Assembly: GCA_022559985.1 (NCBI GenBank)
Contig: JAFJTR010000011.1
Coordinates: forward strand, 434,001-498,000
From: Parastagonospora avenae f. sp. tritici 18332-5
Taxonomy: Eukaryota; Ascomycota; Dothideomycetes; Pleosporales; Phaeosphaeriaceae
Direction of reading: 5' to 3'
DNA length: 64,000 bases
Under the pieces are notes generated by a model that saw only the letters and a list, made by a program, of their open reading frames with translations, made no database searches and was not told the DNA's origin. Of the stretch, positions 33,001 through 43,559 are shown piece by piece. Every line of letters begins with the position of its first letter. Position 1 is the first letter of the stretch. Position numbers and translations under genes: made by a program.

Positions 33001-33547
33001 CGCTACTGGCGTTGCTTGGGGCGACTGGGGTTTCTCATCTGCAAACGCAGACTCGGCAGCAGGTTTAGGCCGAACGCTTTCCCTCTTGGGAGCCCTTTTC
33101 GGTCGCTTTGGCTGCGGTTCCGGGGGTCCTTTCCATGACTGCTGCCTGCCGGTTTCGCGTAGAGCGGCGCGCTGGTGCTGGTGATGGTCGCTCATCGACC
33201 TCTTCTGTAGCAACGGCCGGCTGCGCAACATCTTGGGCGGTCGTAGAAATCTACTCCAGCACGGGCTCCGATCGATCCTCGGCTTGCTCGTTCAATGAGA
33301 GAAGAGTCTTGGTCCTTCGACGATGGCGCTGAGAAGCCGCAGTCTCGCGATTGTTCGGGTCTTCGAAAAGGGCGAGGGCCTGGGTGCTTCTGCTACCCTT
33401 TTCATTGTATGTATCAGTATTTACGTCGCTCAATACCGAGGAGGATGGACTGGAGAGCGGAGAGTCGTCGCTGTCAAATATAGTCGAGAACGTGGTGCCC
33501 GAGGTGTCGCCCGAGTCGCCTGCTTTCAGCGAACTTGGCGTTTCCAT
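30070..33547 (-). CDS. AlkB-like 2-oxoglutarate/Fe(II) dioxygenase with two Cys clusters
   Basis: Large (about 1,122 residues) predicted oxidative demethylase of the AlkB superfamily. Exons are 33263-33547, 32322-33204 and 30070-32270; the second intron (51 nt) is clear, the first (58 nt, GTGCTG donor) less so. The N-terminal 390 residues are disordered and rich in Ser, Pro, Lys and Arg. Two similar Cys clusters follow (about residues 632-654 and 729-751), each with CxxC or CxC, then GW-x-C-x4-C, probably zinc-binding. The catalytic domain has H957-x-D959 (HDDGE), a distal His (YYEHSV, about 1077) and Arg residues in RFALTCRYI for 2-oxoglutarate. Substrate (DNA, RNA or protein) unknown. It converges with the enol-lactonase gene, with only about 100 bp between stops. 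Confidence 0.86.
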
Positions 33548-34293
33548 GTTGTTAGGGCGTAGGTAATTACTAAACAACTTCTTGTTTGCGGGCAATGGAC
33601 GGCACAGTTTGTAGAAGACGGGTAGATGTGAGGACAAGCGAAGGTACAGGGAGTGTATGGGAGGATGGGAAAAGGTGGATTGACAAAGCTATAGTAAATC
33701 AATCGGACTGCAGAAGATAACAGAAGTTCGCAGGTGCGCAAACAGAAGACCGACAGACTTGCGCTGCCTTCACCTCGAGGATGTCGAGGAAGTGAGCGCC
33801 GGTGAACGTGAAGGCGGGGAAGGCACAAGCCAGGGCCAGCTCGCTACCATGGTACCACATCGAGACTTGCGCAAATGAAGACGCCATACGCGTCTATTGC
33901 GGCTCACTGTACGTTTGGTCATCGCAAGCACCAGGCAAATGCGATTGACAAACGATCACGATAGAGATGATGGTGTCGTGTGTAGTGTACAGCGCCAAGG
34001 CGGTTAACCGCTTTCATCACCATCCTCGGCTTCCCCAGCTTCTCCACACCAACGACTGCGGCTGTGAGGAGCGGACAGCTTTCGATGCCTGCTAGCGTGT
34101 ATACTCGCTGAACTTCGGCGAGCTTCCTTTTCCCTGCCTCTTCCTTGAGACCTTGAATCTTGATAAATATATCTTCTCTTTCCTGTCGCATCGCTATTGT
34201 CTAGGTACTGTCCGCTGACCTGAGTTGTATTGTTAGTGCGCGGGCTGTTTTGTGGGGTAGCGCATCGCTGATAGCTTCCAGTCCCTGCCGAAC
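33548..34293. other. divergent intergenic region
   Basis: This lies between the starts of the AlkB-like gene and the acyl-CoA-ligase-like gene, so it holds both promoters. It also contains the weakly supported small frame listed separately. Confidence 0.5.
33919..34191 (-). CDS. possible small gene, unidentified
   Basis: This is a 90-codon frame from MRQEREDIFIKIQGLKEEAGKRK. The first 60 residues have a plausible coding character (a charged helical start, then VYTLAGIESCPLLTAAVVGVEKLGK), but the tail looks random, suggesting an intron starting near 34010. A second frame at 33699-33887 (MASSFAQVSMWYHGSELA) might be a downstream exon, but I could not join them with convincing splice sites. No family is recognised. 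It may be noise in a promoter region. Confidence 0.22.
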   Translation of the reverse strand: MRQEREDIFIKIQGLKEEAGKRKLAEVQRVYTLAGIESCPLLTAAVVGVEKLGKPRMVMKAVNRLGAVHYTRHHHLYRDRLSIAFAWCLR

Positions 34294-36294
34294 ATGGTCT
34301 TCGTTCCGCCGTCATGGGTGCCGCAGCTGCCCTTCGACCCGCCAGACTCAATTCCTATCTGCGATTTTATGCTGGATGAGAGATTCGGCAGACATCCGCT
34401 GGGATATTCGCAGAATCCATTCACCTGTGGCTTGACTGGCAAGACGTACACGAGCTTGGAAGTCAGGGAACGCGTGGACTGGCTTGCACGTGGCCTGGCA
34501 AAGGAGTTTGGGTTCCAGCCCAACAATGGCTCCGAGTGGGACAAGGTCATTGCCGTCTTCTCAGTGAACACGGTAATCTCTGCGCATCTACACGCATCAT
34601 GCGACAAGGCTGACAAGCGATAGGTGGACACACTGCCATTAGCATGGGCGACCCACCGTCTGGGAGGCATTCAGTCGCCTGCAAATGCCGCGTATAGCAC
34701 CGAAGAGCTCGTCTACCAGTTGAAGAACTCGGGCGCAAAGGCGCTTTTCACTTGCATACCATTGCTCGAGACCGCGCGCGCTGCGGCCAAACAGAGCGGC
34801 ATTCCCGACAATCGCATATATCTCCTCGAGCTACCCAGCCAGGCTACTGGTGGAAAGAGCAACCCTAATGGCATGAAGACCGTGGACGACTTCATCCGCG
34901 AGGGCAAGGAGCTCGGCCGTCTGGAACCATTGAATTGGGCATCTGGCGACGGCGCGAAGAAGACGGCCTTCCTTTGCTACTCGAGTGGCACATCTGGATT
35001 GCCCAAGGGCGTCATGATCTCGCATCGCAACGTGATCGCAAACACAAGTATGGAAACCATTCAAAGGTGTAACGTTCGCTAACAACAATCAGTGCAAATC
35101 AGCACTTTCGAGAAACCTTACAGAGATACGTTGATCAACGACCTCCGAAACCAGACCGACTACACTGAAAACGTGCTCGGCTTGCTTCCCATGTCGCACA
35201 TCTACGGTCTGGTCGTCATTTGCCATGCAAGCGTCTACCGAGGAGACGGTGTGATTGTCCTGCCCAAGTTTGAGTTCGCATCCACACTGCAGGCAATCCA
35301 AGACTACAAGATCAACACGCTTTTCTTGGTACGTCTGTCGCCGCTCCTACCATAACAGCAATATAACAGCAACTAGGTCCCGCCTATCATCATTCTGATG
35401 ACGAAGAACAAGCAATTGCTTGCCAAGTACGACCTGAGTTCTGTGTGGTCGCTGTTCACGGGTGCAGCGCCGCTCGGACAGGAGACTGCGGAGGACTTGC
35501 AGAAGATCTTCCCCTCTTGGAAGATTCGTCAAGGATACGGTAAGCTTGGATCCTAAGCTTTTGGGACACAGCTGACATGTGCCAGGACTGACCGAGACGT
35601 GTACCGTGGTGTGCTCCACGTCCCCTGACGACATCTGGTTTGGGTCTTCTGGGTCGCTTCTGCCCAGCATCGAATGCAAGATCGTGACGATCGAAGGCGT
35701 TGAGATTACCGGCTACGATCAGCCCGGCGAGCTTTTGGTCAAGTCGCCTGCTGTCGTGCTGGGCTATCTCAACAACGACAAAGCCAATACTGAGACCTTC
35801 CAAGATGGATACATGCGGACCGGTGATGAAGCCGTCATTCGCAAGTCATCCGCAGGCCATGAGCACATCTTCATTGTCGACCGCATCAAGGAATTGATCA
35901 AGGTCAAGGTATGTCATACTGCAGGGCGTCTCAATGCATCTCACTAACTGCGCAACAGGGCCACCAAGTTGCACCAGCAGAACTCGAGGCGCATCTCCTC
36001 ACTCACCCGGCGGTTGCCGACTGTGCAGTCATCCAGATTCCCGACGAGAAGTCCGGCGAAGTACCCAAGGCTTTCGTTGTCAAGTCATCGAGTGTCGGCA
36101 TCGAGGAGAATGATCGCGTGATTGCACGTGAGATTCAGAAGCACGTCGAGAAGACCAAGGCGCATTATAAATGGATCGTGGGTGGCGTCGAATTCATCGA
36201 TGAGATTCCAAAGTCGCCGTCGGGCAAGATTCTCCGGCGATTCCTGAGGGACAAGGAGAAGGAGAAGCGCAGGAAGGCTGGCAGCAAGTTGTAG
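34294..36294 (+). CDS. 4-coumarate-CoA-ligase-like acyl-CoA synthetase, peroxisomal
   Basis: Adenylate-forming enzyme that activates a carboxylic acid (aromatic or fatty) as its CoA thioester. It has 586 residues from six exons: 34294-34572, 34624-35047, 35093-35328, 35377-35539, 35586-35908 and 35959-36294, with introns of 45-51 nt and consistent phases. The phosphate-binding motif YSSGTSGLPKG is at about residues 212-222. RQGYG/LTET, GYMRTGDEAV and the hinge VDRIKELIKVK/GHQVAPAELE are in order, and SPSGKILRR carries the catalytic Lys. It ends in SKL, the canonical type-1 peroxisomal targeting signal. Such ligases serve phenylpropanoid side-chain shortening or beta-oxidation, which would fit the aromatic genes to the left; the substrate is not proven. 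Confidence 0.94.
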
Positions 36295-36596
36295 ACCTGG
36301 ATCTTCAAATTATCTAAGCATGTTGTATGTAGATTTTATGTATTATAGCCATGCCGCAATCAACGTCCCGAATCGTGCTTCAGCTGAATGGTCGCTTACA
36401 AAGCCGAAAGTGACGTGGAGCGGAGCCCCTCAAACGCCGACTAAAAAAGTCCGCGAAGGAAGTCATACTTGCACATTTCTAAGCAACCCGCCCAGCAACA
36501 CCGAAAATCTCATAAAAAGCGCAAGACTTGTGTCGCGACAGGCACTCCACCCACTCCACCACTCCACCATCTCTGCGACCGTACCCAAACCGCGAA
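36295..36596. other. intergenic spacer
   Basis: This is the 3' flank of the ligase gene and the promoter and leader of the WD40 gene. The leader is rich in CCACTCCACC-type repeats near 36545-36570. Confidence 0.5.
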
Positions 36597-38132
36597 ATGG
36601 CAGTGCCAAATTCAACCCCGCCCCACCAAGAGGAAGAGGTCGACATCGACTACCACGATGAAGACAACACGCTAGACGCAGAGGAGGCAGAAGAAGTTAT
36701 CGAAGATGACGGCGACGTCCCCATGGACTCAGACGAAGAGGAGGGTGGCCAAGACATGCAGATGGAGATTGAGATACAAAACGACTCAATCGCCCACTTC
36801 GACGAACACAAGGACAGCATCTTCTGTATAGCACAACACCCAGTGAATCAAGAAATCGTGGCTACCGGCGGCGGCGACGACGTCGGCTACATCGTCGACC
36901 TCTCCACTGCTGCGGCAGCGGCAGCACAACCAAGCGAAGACGGCGCGCAAGTCGAGCGAGAAGGACTGAGGAGCGTATTCAAGCTAGACGGCCACAAAGA
37001 CTCGATCAACAGCATTGCCTTCTCCCTCCCCAAAGGCCAATTCGTCGCAACCGCAGGCCTCGACGGCAAGCTGCGCGTCTGGCAGGGCGTCCCCGACGGC
37101 ACCAAATGGAAATTCCTCGCCGAAGCCCAAGAAGTCGAGGAGATCAACTGGCTCGTCGCCAACCCGTCGCCCTCCCACCCCAACGTCGTGGCCCTCGGCG
37201 CAAACGACGGCTCTGTTTGGGTCTACCAGCTCAACACGGAGAAGGGCAACGAGCTGCAGGTCCTGCAAGCATACTACCTCCACACCGAGTCGTGTACGGG
37301 CGGCGCATGGTCGGCCGACGGCTCGCTGCTCGCCACCATCTCCGAAGACTCGAGCCTCTACGTGTGGGACGTGTTTGGCGATGCCGCGTCCCAGGGCCTC
37401 ACCTCCACATCCGACTCGCAGTACGTCGTCGGCCTCAACGGCCTCGACGAGCGCTTCCGCGTCGAAGGCGGCCTGTACTCCGTCGCCATCCCGCCCACCG
37501 GCGCCTTCGTCGCAGTCGGCGGCCCCGAGGGCCAGATCCGCATCATCGGGCTCCCGCGCCTATCCCTCACAGCGCCCGCAGAAGCATCGACGTCCTCGGG
37601 CGGCGGCGGCGCGAAGCACAAGGCCGCCGGCGGGAAGCAGGTCGCGGCGAAGGGCGGCGCGTCGTCGGCGGGCCAGTCAGGTCAGATCCTCGCGAGTTTG
37701 CAGGCGGGGAGTGATAATGTCGAGTGCATGTCTTTTTCCTCTGCGCCGTTGACGCTCATGGCGGCGGGGAATGTGGATGGCTCGATTACTCTGTTTGACA
37801 CTGCACATCGCTTTGCGGTCAGGCGGCGCATCGAAGACGCACATGCCGACGAGGACTCGCCGCAGGCTGTTGTCAAGCTCGAGTTTGTGCGCAGGGAAGG
37901 AGCGGGTGGGTGGTTGTTGACGAGTGCGGGATACGATGGCGTGCTGAGGCGGTGGGATACCAGGGGTGGAACGGCGGCGGCGGCGAGGGGGCTTGTGGGC
38001 GAGTGGAAGGGCCATAGGGGTGGCGGTGAGGGCGGTGGTATTATGGGTTTCGTACAGGGGAATGGAGAGGCGGTTGTTACGGCGGGAGACGATCATATTG
38101 CGTTGGTATTCAAGACGCCGCTGACGCAGTAG
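36597..38132 (+). CDS. SQT1: WD40 protein, SQT1/AAMP-like ribosome assembly chaperone
   Basis: This is a single-exon, 511-residue protein. The N-terminal 60 residues are highly acidic (EEEVDIDYHDEDN, PMDSDEEEGG). WD40 repeats then form a probable beta-propeller: HFDEHKDSIFCIAQHP, KLDGHKDSINSIAFS, GSVWVYQL, ESCTGGAWSADGSLLATISEDSSLYVWD, and a C-terminal VVTAGDDHIALVFKTP. This order matches yeast Sqt1 and animal AAMP. Sqt1 binds nascent uL16 (Rpl10) and delivers it to the 60S subunit in the cytoplasm. A low-complexity Gly/Ala/Lys insert lies near residues 330-360. The longer frame starting at 36528 adds a poorly composed stretch, so I chose the ATG at 36597. Confidence 0.85.
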   Translation: MAVPNSTPPHQEEEVDIDYHDEDNTLDAEEAEEVIEDDGDVPMDSDEEEGGQDMQMEIEIQNDSIAHFDEHKDSIFCIAQHPVNQEIVATGGGDDVGYIVDLSTAAAAAAQPSEDGAQVEREGLRSVFKLDGHKDSINSIAFSLPKGQFVATAGLDGKLRVWQGVPDGTKWKFLAEAQEVEEINWLVANPSPSHPNVVALGANDGSVWVYQLNTEKGNELQVLQAYYLHTESCTGGAWSADGSLLATISEDSSLYVWDVFGDAASQGLTSTSDSQYVVGLNGLDERFRVEGGLYSVAIPPTGAFVAVGGPEGQIRIIGLPRLSLTAPAEASTSSGGGGAKHKAAGGKQVAAKGGASSAGQSGQILASLQAGSDNVECMSFSSAPLTLMAAGNVDGSITLFDTAHRFAVRRRIEDAHADEDSPQAVVKLEFVRREGAGGWLLTSAGYDGVLRRWDTRGGTAAAARGLVGEWKGHRGGGEGGGIMGFVQGNGEAVVTAGDDHIALVFKTPLTQ

Positions 38133-41099
38133 GATCAGTGAGGAGTGCAGAAGAAAGCAGAGATGAAGCTCTGCTGCCAAAAGTATAGAATACCCAATAA
38201 GCCTGCAAGAATTGCAATTGAGCAAGACTCCCTACAGCTACGTGATGCTGCATTGATCCACGAGCACTACGGGGCAACTGTTTCAAACTCTTAAGTAGTG
38301 GACGTTTTCCAATGCGATGTGATACGTACGTCTAGCTATCTTCACTTCACTCACTACCAGCATCTTGACAAATAGCAAAGCTGTCCGGAGACATGTGCGC
38401 TGTTTAATCTACACTTCAAAGCATTCGCGAGACGCGATTGAACCTACAGAGATCAGACATGACTAGATGCCACTTTTCATCGAGATTCATAAACCTATCT
38501 CATCTCTATCAGCTACCAAGCAAGCAGGCACAAGCACGAGCACGTCACACAATTGCAGAAATTGCTGGAGAAGAACAGACAGGTATGCGGCAAGTTCTAC
38601 TGCGAGATTCCAGGCAAAGACCAGTTCTGGTCTCTCGTGGGGAACGAATCTGAACATGTCTTTACACTCGACGCTATAAATTCGTGGCTCGTGATGCACC
38701 ATCCACCTCCCAAATACATCAGGCCCCCCCTTCTAGAAAAAAAAACCCATACAGCGATAATCAATTCCACCCTCTCCACAACACCAAACCAGGCATACTA
38801 CTTCCCACCACCCTTCCGATAGCGGGACACACCCTACCCTACCTTCCAGTCGCACGAGGTGCAACACAAGTTCGAGGACCCATGGTGTGCAGCTCAGACG
38901 AAACGCGCCGGCCTCACTCTAGGCGAATGTGCTTCGGTGTGCTCCACAAACTCATGTTGCTGCTGTCTTGGACATGGCAGCTACGTACCGAGCTCCGAAC
39001 GCGACGGAACATGCGTTTAGTCCCTGAAGCAAAAGTTTGAAGAGAGTAGGTGTAGGAGTTTGAAAAGCCGGCCGTTGTCGAGAATTGAGGAGACGACTGC
39101 GGGACATTCAGATCAATGTTGCCGTGAGGCTTGTATTGTGCATGCAAACACAGAGTGTTTAAAAAAAACAAGCTTGGAAAGAGTCATCGTAACATGCGAA
39201 GGTCGAATTTTCGCAACCGAGGGCAGGGGTGGATTGTACGAGCGTCCGTCACTGTGCATGTATTCCTCGAGGATCGTGTCAGGATGGGATCTATGGTGTT
39301 GTGCTTCGAACTAGGTTTCCGATTGTGAATCGTTCGGAGAACTTTGTATCTCCTGTGCCGGCAATAAGATCTTCAGACGAACACCGGCAACTGCTTCATG
39401 GCAGCGCTCGAATTCGTTCCTGGTGGAACATCGGACGAAGCACCACTTCCTCATCATTGGTGGCAGGAAACGCCGAGGTTGGGTTTGCCACTGGGTTGGC
39501 AGGCCCCGGCCGACTCCTAGACAGGCTCCCGAGTCCGTGTGCATGGACAAGTGAAATTGCATGTCGCAGCCATGGACATCTGTGAGATCTCGATGGCACA
39601 AAGATCAGCGGGGTCTAGTCTCGGACCTTGTTCACAGCATGGCTTGCGTCGGGTATTTTGATTCGGTCCCACATGCTTGTTCGGAGACCAAAGAGGTAGG
39701 AGATGGTTAGCAAGTCGATCACACAGAAGGAGCGCAGTATTGGCTTCAACATGGCGCCCAGTGTTGAAATCTGCATAGGTTCTCAAGGACTCGTGCGCTA
39801 AGGGAACATCCTTCAAAGTCAACTTAGCGAAGCTAGGCTCCTAGGGGGAGGAGCTGAGAAGAGGTCCGCGGAGGGTCGTGAATCAAGTACGTCACATGCG
39901 TAGCTCATATATGCGGGGTGTCGAGCTAGCCATGTGCATAGAAATGGAGCGTACGAGATTGATGGGCAGGCATGGTACGAAGTCTGAGAATCTTTCAATT
40001 CGCCACCCGCAGCGGTCTCGATACCTGCGGTTTTGAGGTGTTTCGAGTGTGACAAGTGCTTGCCTTGACGTGCGTTGCCGAAGCGGCGACAGAAGGTTTG
40101 TGGCTGCTATTATAGGTAGGCGTTATCTGCCGCATCCGGCTCTACCTCACAGGAGAGCCGGTCACTGCCCAGGTGCAACATGGAGGGGCATACACGTGTG
40201 CCGAGAGTGATTAGCGAAGTAGACGATCGGCAGGATAAGTACGCGTCGAGACAATGGATGGTTGATTCGGTGGATTACGTTGCTTAAAATTTGCTCCAGC
40301 AAAAATGCTTTCAGTCCGCGTGTGTTGATGTACGGAGTATACTCGGCGGATGCTTGGGCTGTCACAATGGGTGTGTAGCGCAGACAGTGTCGATCTGCCT
40401 AGCATCCAGGTACGTGTGGAGAAGAGCGCAGAATGCTGCGGCTACGGACCGTGGTAAAACCAAATGTCCAGTGAAGGAAACATTGATAGCCCGCAATAGC
40501 GCTAGTAAAGGTCCAGAAGCCGCCACAATGCTTTCTGTAATACGAGTAGAAGCAATGGTAGGGCAGCGTTGATATGATAGCAGCGGTGTTCAAAAAAAAA
40601 AAACAGGTTCAAAGCAGAATAGAGTGCGAGAATTGCTACGATTTGCTCGGCATGGCAGGTGGCGAAACGGCCATCCCGTGTTGTTGTTCTGGACAGCGGA
40701 TCGGCGATCGCGACGTCATCGGCGATGAGGGAGACACGCTTGCCCTTGGTCCCTGCTCGTTTTGGACATGCGATTTTGCACAGCTTGATCCATTTGTTTG
40801 AAATGCGGTCTTGCTAGAGCCGGTAGTGTCTTCCCCACTTTTCTGTGTTTGCCTTAACCTTCGTTCCTCCCCCCGCTGTTCGCTCTGGCTGGCTCTTGAT
40901 CCTTCTCATCTCTCTGCTTTCAGGCAGTTCTCCGCTCAACACTCCGCATTCCACAGCCCCTCACAACACAACGACACCCTATACAAACACCCTCACACTT
41001 CCTTTGGACACCCAATCTGCCAACACAGTCCACTACCACAGTTCACAGTCAATTCGTCCTGGAACCGGTCATTCACATTTTCGAGCTTTGTTGCCCAGC
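38133..41099. other. 3-kb gene-poor region
   Basis: I recognise no gene in nearly 3 kb between the SQT1-like gene and the bZIP gene. The frame at 38553-38822 has a stretch (KFYCEIPGKDQFWSLVGNESEHVF) that reads like protein, but it has no known domain and ends in a proline-rich tail. A 12-base A run lies near 40593-40604. The right end is C/T-rich (40850-41090) and looks like a long promoter and 5' leader for the bZIP gene, as is common for fungal regulators. Confidence 0.45.
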
Positions 41100-42071
41100 A
41101 TGATGGAAGTCCAACAACCCCAACAGTTCGACTGGGCTCACGACGTCTTTACTACCCTCAACGAACCGGGCATGCCGAAGCCTGAGAAGTGGGCATCCAT
41201 GCAGAACAACGCCTTCAGTATTCCGCCTTCTCTCCTCAGTCAGGCCTCAATTGAGCGCTTTGGTCAGATCACTCCACCGGAGGATTCGCCACTCAGTCCC
41301 CCTCTTCAAAATGCGCGGGAGAGCTCCATTCCTGTGGAACAGCTGCAGAATGAGGCACCCTGGTTACAGCGGTCTCCTCTCCAGCAGCAGGACCACACAG
41401 AACAGCCATCATCCAAGCGCCGTCGTACCAGTCGGCAGACGGCAGCTAGCCAAGCTCAGTCGAACGACGGCGCCCCGCCTCAGCACGAGAACGTCGACCC
41501 GCAGCCGCCTAAGCGTAAGCGGGGCAGACCCAAGTCACAACCCCAAATGATCGAGGCCTTCACCGCCGACGGCTTTCCGTTCCAAGTCTCCTCCGCTCGC
41601 CAGTCTCATCTCGAGAAGAATCGCGTCGCTGCGCACAAGTGCCGGCAACGCAAGAAGGAGTATATCAACGGTCTCGAGGACCGTGCTCGAGAGTTCTCAT
41701 CCAAGAACAAGGCCTTGAAGGAGAACGTAGCCATGCTGCGCGAGGAGGTGCTGGAATTGAAGAACGAGGTGCTGCGACACGCTGGCTGTGGCTTCTGGGC
41801 CGTCGACGAATACCTTGCACGGTGCGCAGGTGATCTCCTGGGAATGGAGGCACCGATGCAAACGGGCGGAAGATCGATGAACCAGACGAGCCCAATTATG
41901 GACACCCAACAGTACATGAACCAGCGACACAACAGCTACGGTTCTGTCCACAGCAGCGTTACGGACGCATCAAGTGCGAACCTCAACGATGAATTTGGCG
42001 GCCTCGAGCTACTGCGCGACTACGAAGAGGAAGACATGGGAGACATGGAAGACATGGAAGACAACCAATGA
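41100..42071 (+). CDS. bZIP transcription factor with AT-hook-like motif
   Basis: Nuclear DNA-binding regulator of 323 residues in a single exon. The basic region is at about residues 169-187 (LEKNRVAAHKCRQRKKEY, giving N-x3-A-A-x-K-C-R, ATF/CREB type), followed by a zipper to about residue 226 (LEDRAREFSSKNKALKENVA). A basic KRKRGRPK at 138-145 resembles an AT-hook or a nuclear localisation signal. The N-terminal half is Gln/Pro-rich, and the C-terminus is acidic (DYEEEDMGDMEDMEDN). The HAGCGFWAVDEYL segment after the zipper is typical of fungal AtfA-like proteins involved in stress responses; assignment to AtfA itself is not certain. The frame is open upstream to 40845, but the preceding sequence looks like leader. 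Confidence 0.88.
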   Translation: MMEVQQPQQFDWAHDVFTTLNEPGMPKPEKWASMQNNAFSIPPSLLSQASIERFGQITPPEDSPLSPPLQNARESSIPVEQLQNEAPWLQRSPLQQQDHTEQPSSKRRRTSRQTAASQAQSNDGAPPQHENVDPQPPKRKRGRPKSQPQMIEAFTADGFPFQVSSARQSHLEKNRVAAHKCRQRKKEYINGLEDRAREFSSKNKALKENVAMLREEVLELKNEVLRHAGCGFWAVDEYLARCAGDLLGMEAPMQTGGRSMNQTSPIMDTQQYMNQRHNSYGSVHSSVTDASSANLNDEFGGLELLRDYEEEDMGDMEDMEDNQ

Positions 42072-43559
42072 TTCCTTCGACTCTGCTTCATCTCGAGCGT
42101 ATCTGCGCTGTTCTCACTTCTTCGATGCTTCTTCTACGATACCCCGGGCTTAGCCGATTTCCAACCAAAATCTCCTTTTCACTGGCACTGCGCTGTATAA
42201 TTATGCGGCCATGATTTTCACGACATTGGCGTTTCAATCAAATATTCTGGCATTGCAATGCCATGCTCAGGTAACAATAGCTAAAACAGGACGGGGACAG
42301 TCATGTCCTTGTCTGCATACGAATGCATACTAATTACTGCGTTCGAACTATACCTACTGTTCACATTTTCAAATTTCCACCGTGATGGCCTTCGCCACAC
42401 TTAACATCCCGCCAATCTTTCTTCAACAAAAAACCTTTGTTTATCCCGTTCGATGGTGGCGAGGTACAGCAGCGCCCGCGCGGGAGGATGTTTGCGGCCC
42501 ATGCTCCGCGGAAGCTAAGCAAGCTAGCCTAGCACCAATTTTGTTCGCATTTGTTCATCCCTTGACCAAAACATGCTTGCAAGGAGTTGCAAATTTTCCC
42601 CGCAGCGTCTCACAAGCTCGCACGGTATCGGCAACTAACGTGGGCTCCACTGATACGTCACTGTCAGTCGTTACCGGCGACGTTTGCTACAGCACTTTTC
42701 GGTGGGGCTGCCGTGACGAATGATCAAGCTCCCGTGTTCCGAGAGTGGGGCAACGGCTACGTAAAAGATCGACGAACGTGTTGAGAAGTTCGCGCAGCGT
42801 TGCGCATGGACTGGGGTCAGGTTCACATAGCTTACACATAGTTACGCCGAGAGTAAGGCCATTCAGGGGAGACGGAGCTGGGATAGAATAGAAGATAGTC
42901 GGTGCGTTTATAGAAAAAGTGTAACTACGTCATTTTTTGTTTTGGCAGATGCATGACACCAGAGAGTAAAGCTATCATATCCTCTTCAACACGCTCAACT
43001 TCTACATTCAAGAAAATATACAATCATGGCCTGCCTACAGTAATCAAATGACACCAACTTAGCTATTGGCCTTCATTCTCTTCTCCTCATTCATAACGGT
43101 AGTTTCCTCCGAGCTTTGAAATGCTCGGACTCGAATCGGAAATAAGTACCCCAACATACCTATCTACCAATGAAAACCTACACGCACTCCACGCAACATC
43201 TCCAGCATGACGTAACAAAGCAAGCATAAAGTTAATCGGGCAAAACAACCGACGATTTGTTGCTGGCATGCTCTCGGTTCGCGAACCATGGGCCTGAACA
43301 TGTCATTCTCCAGCGCGCTGTGGGGTGCGAGTGACGACGCTCCGGGGGCGTTGGTTGTAAAGACTATGTAATCATTACATGCCAGAAGCTCCCATCACGC
43401 AGAACGAATGCAAGCAATGAAGAAAGTAATCATTGGTATAATCGTTAACGCCGCAGCTATTCGGTTCGTGGGGGAAAAAGTACTTGTACACAAGCTCCAT
43501 AGAAACAACGATACCTGGCGAATTCTCATGACCCGCTCCTCCCTCGCACCTATTTCCTT
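42072..43559. other. intergenic between convergent genes
   Basis: This is the 3' flank of the bZIP gene and the 3' side of SMC3. No gene is recognised; a 113-codon frame at 42382 has no domain content. Confidence 0.5.

Noticed and set aside
37015..37752. A 245-codon plus-strand frame overlapping the WD40 gene
   Set aside because: It is a GC-rich shadow of the SQT1-like gene in another frame, with Arg/Ser/Pro-rich content and no domain.
43090..43200. A B-box-like GATTCGAGTCC on the minus strand suggesting another tRNA
   Set aside because: The flanking bases do not form a T-stem, and no A box or acceptor stem fits.
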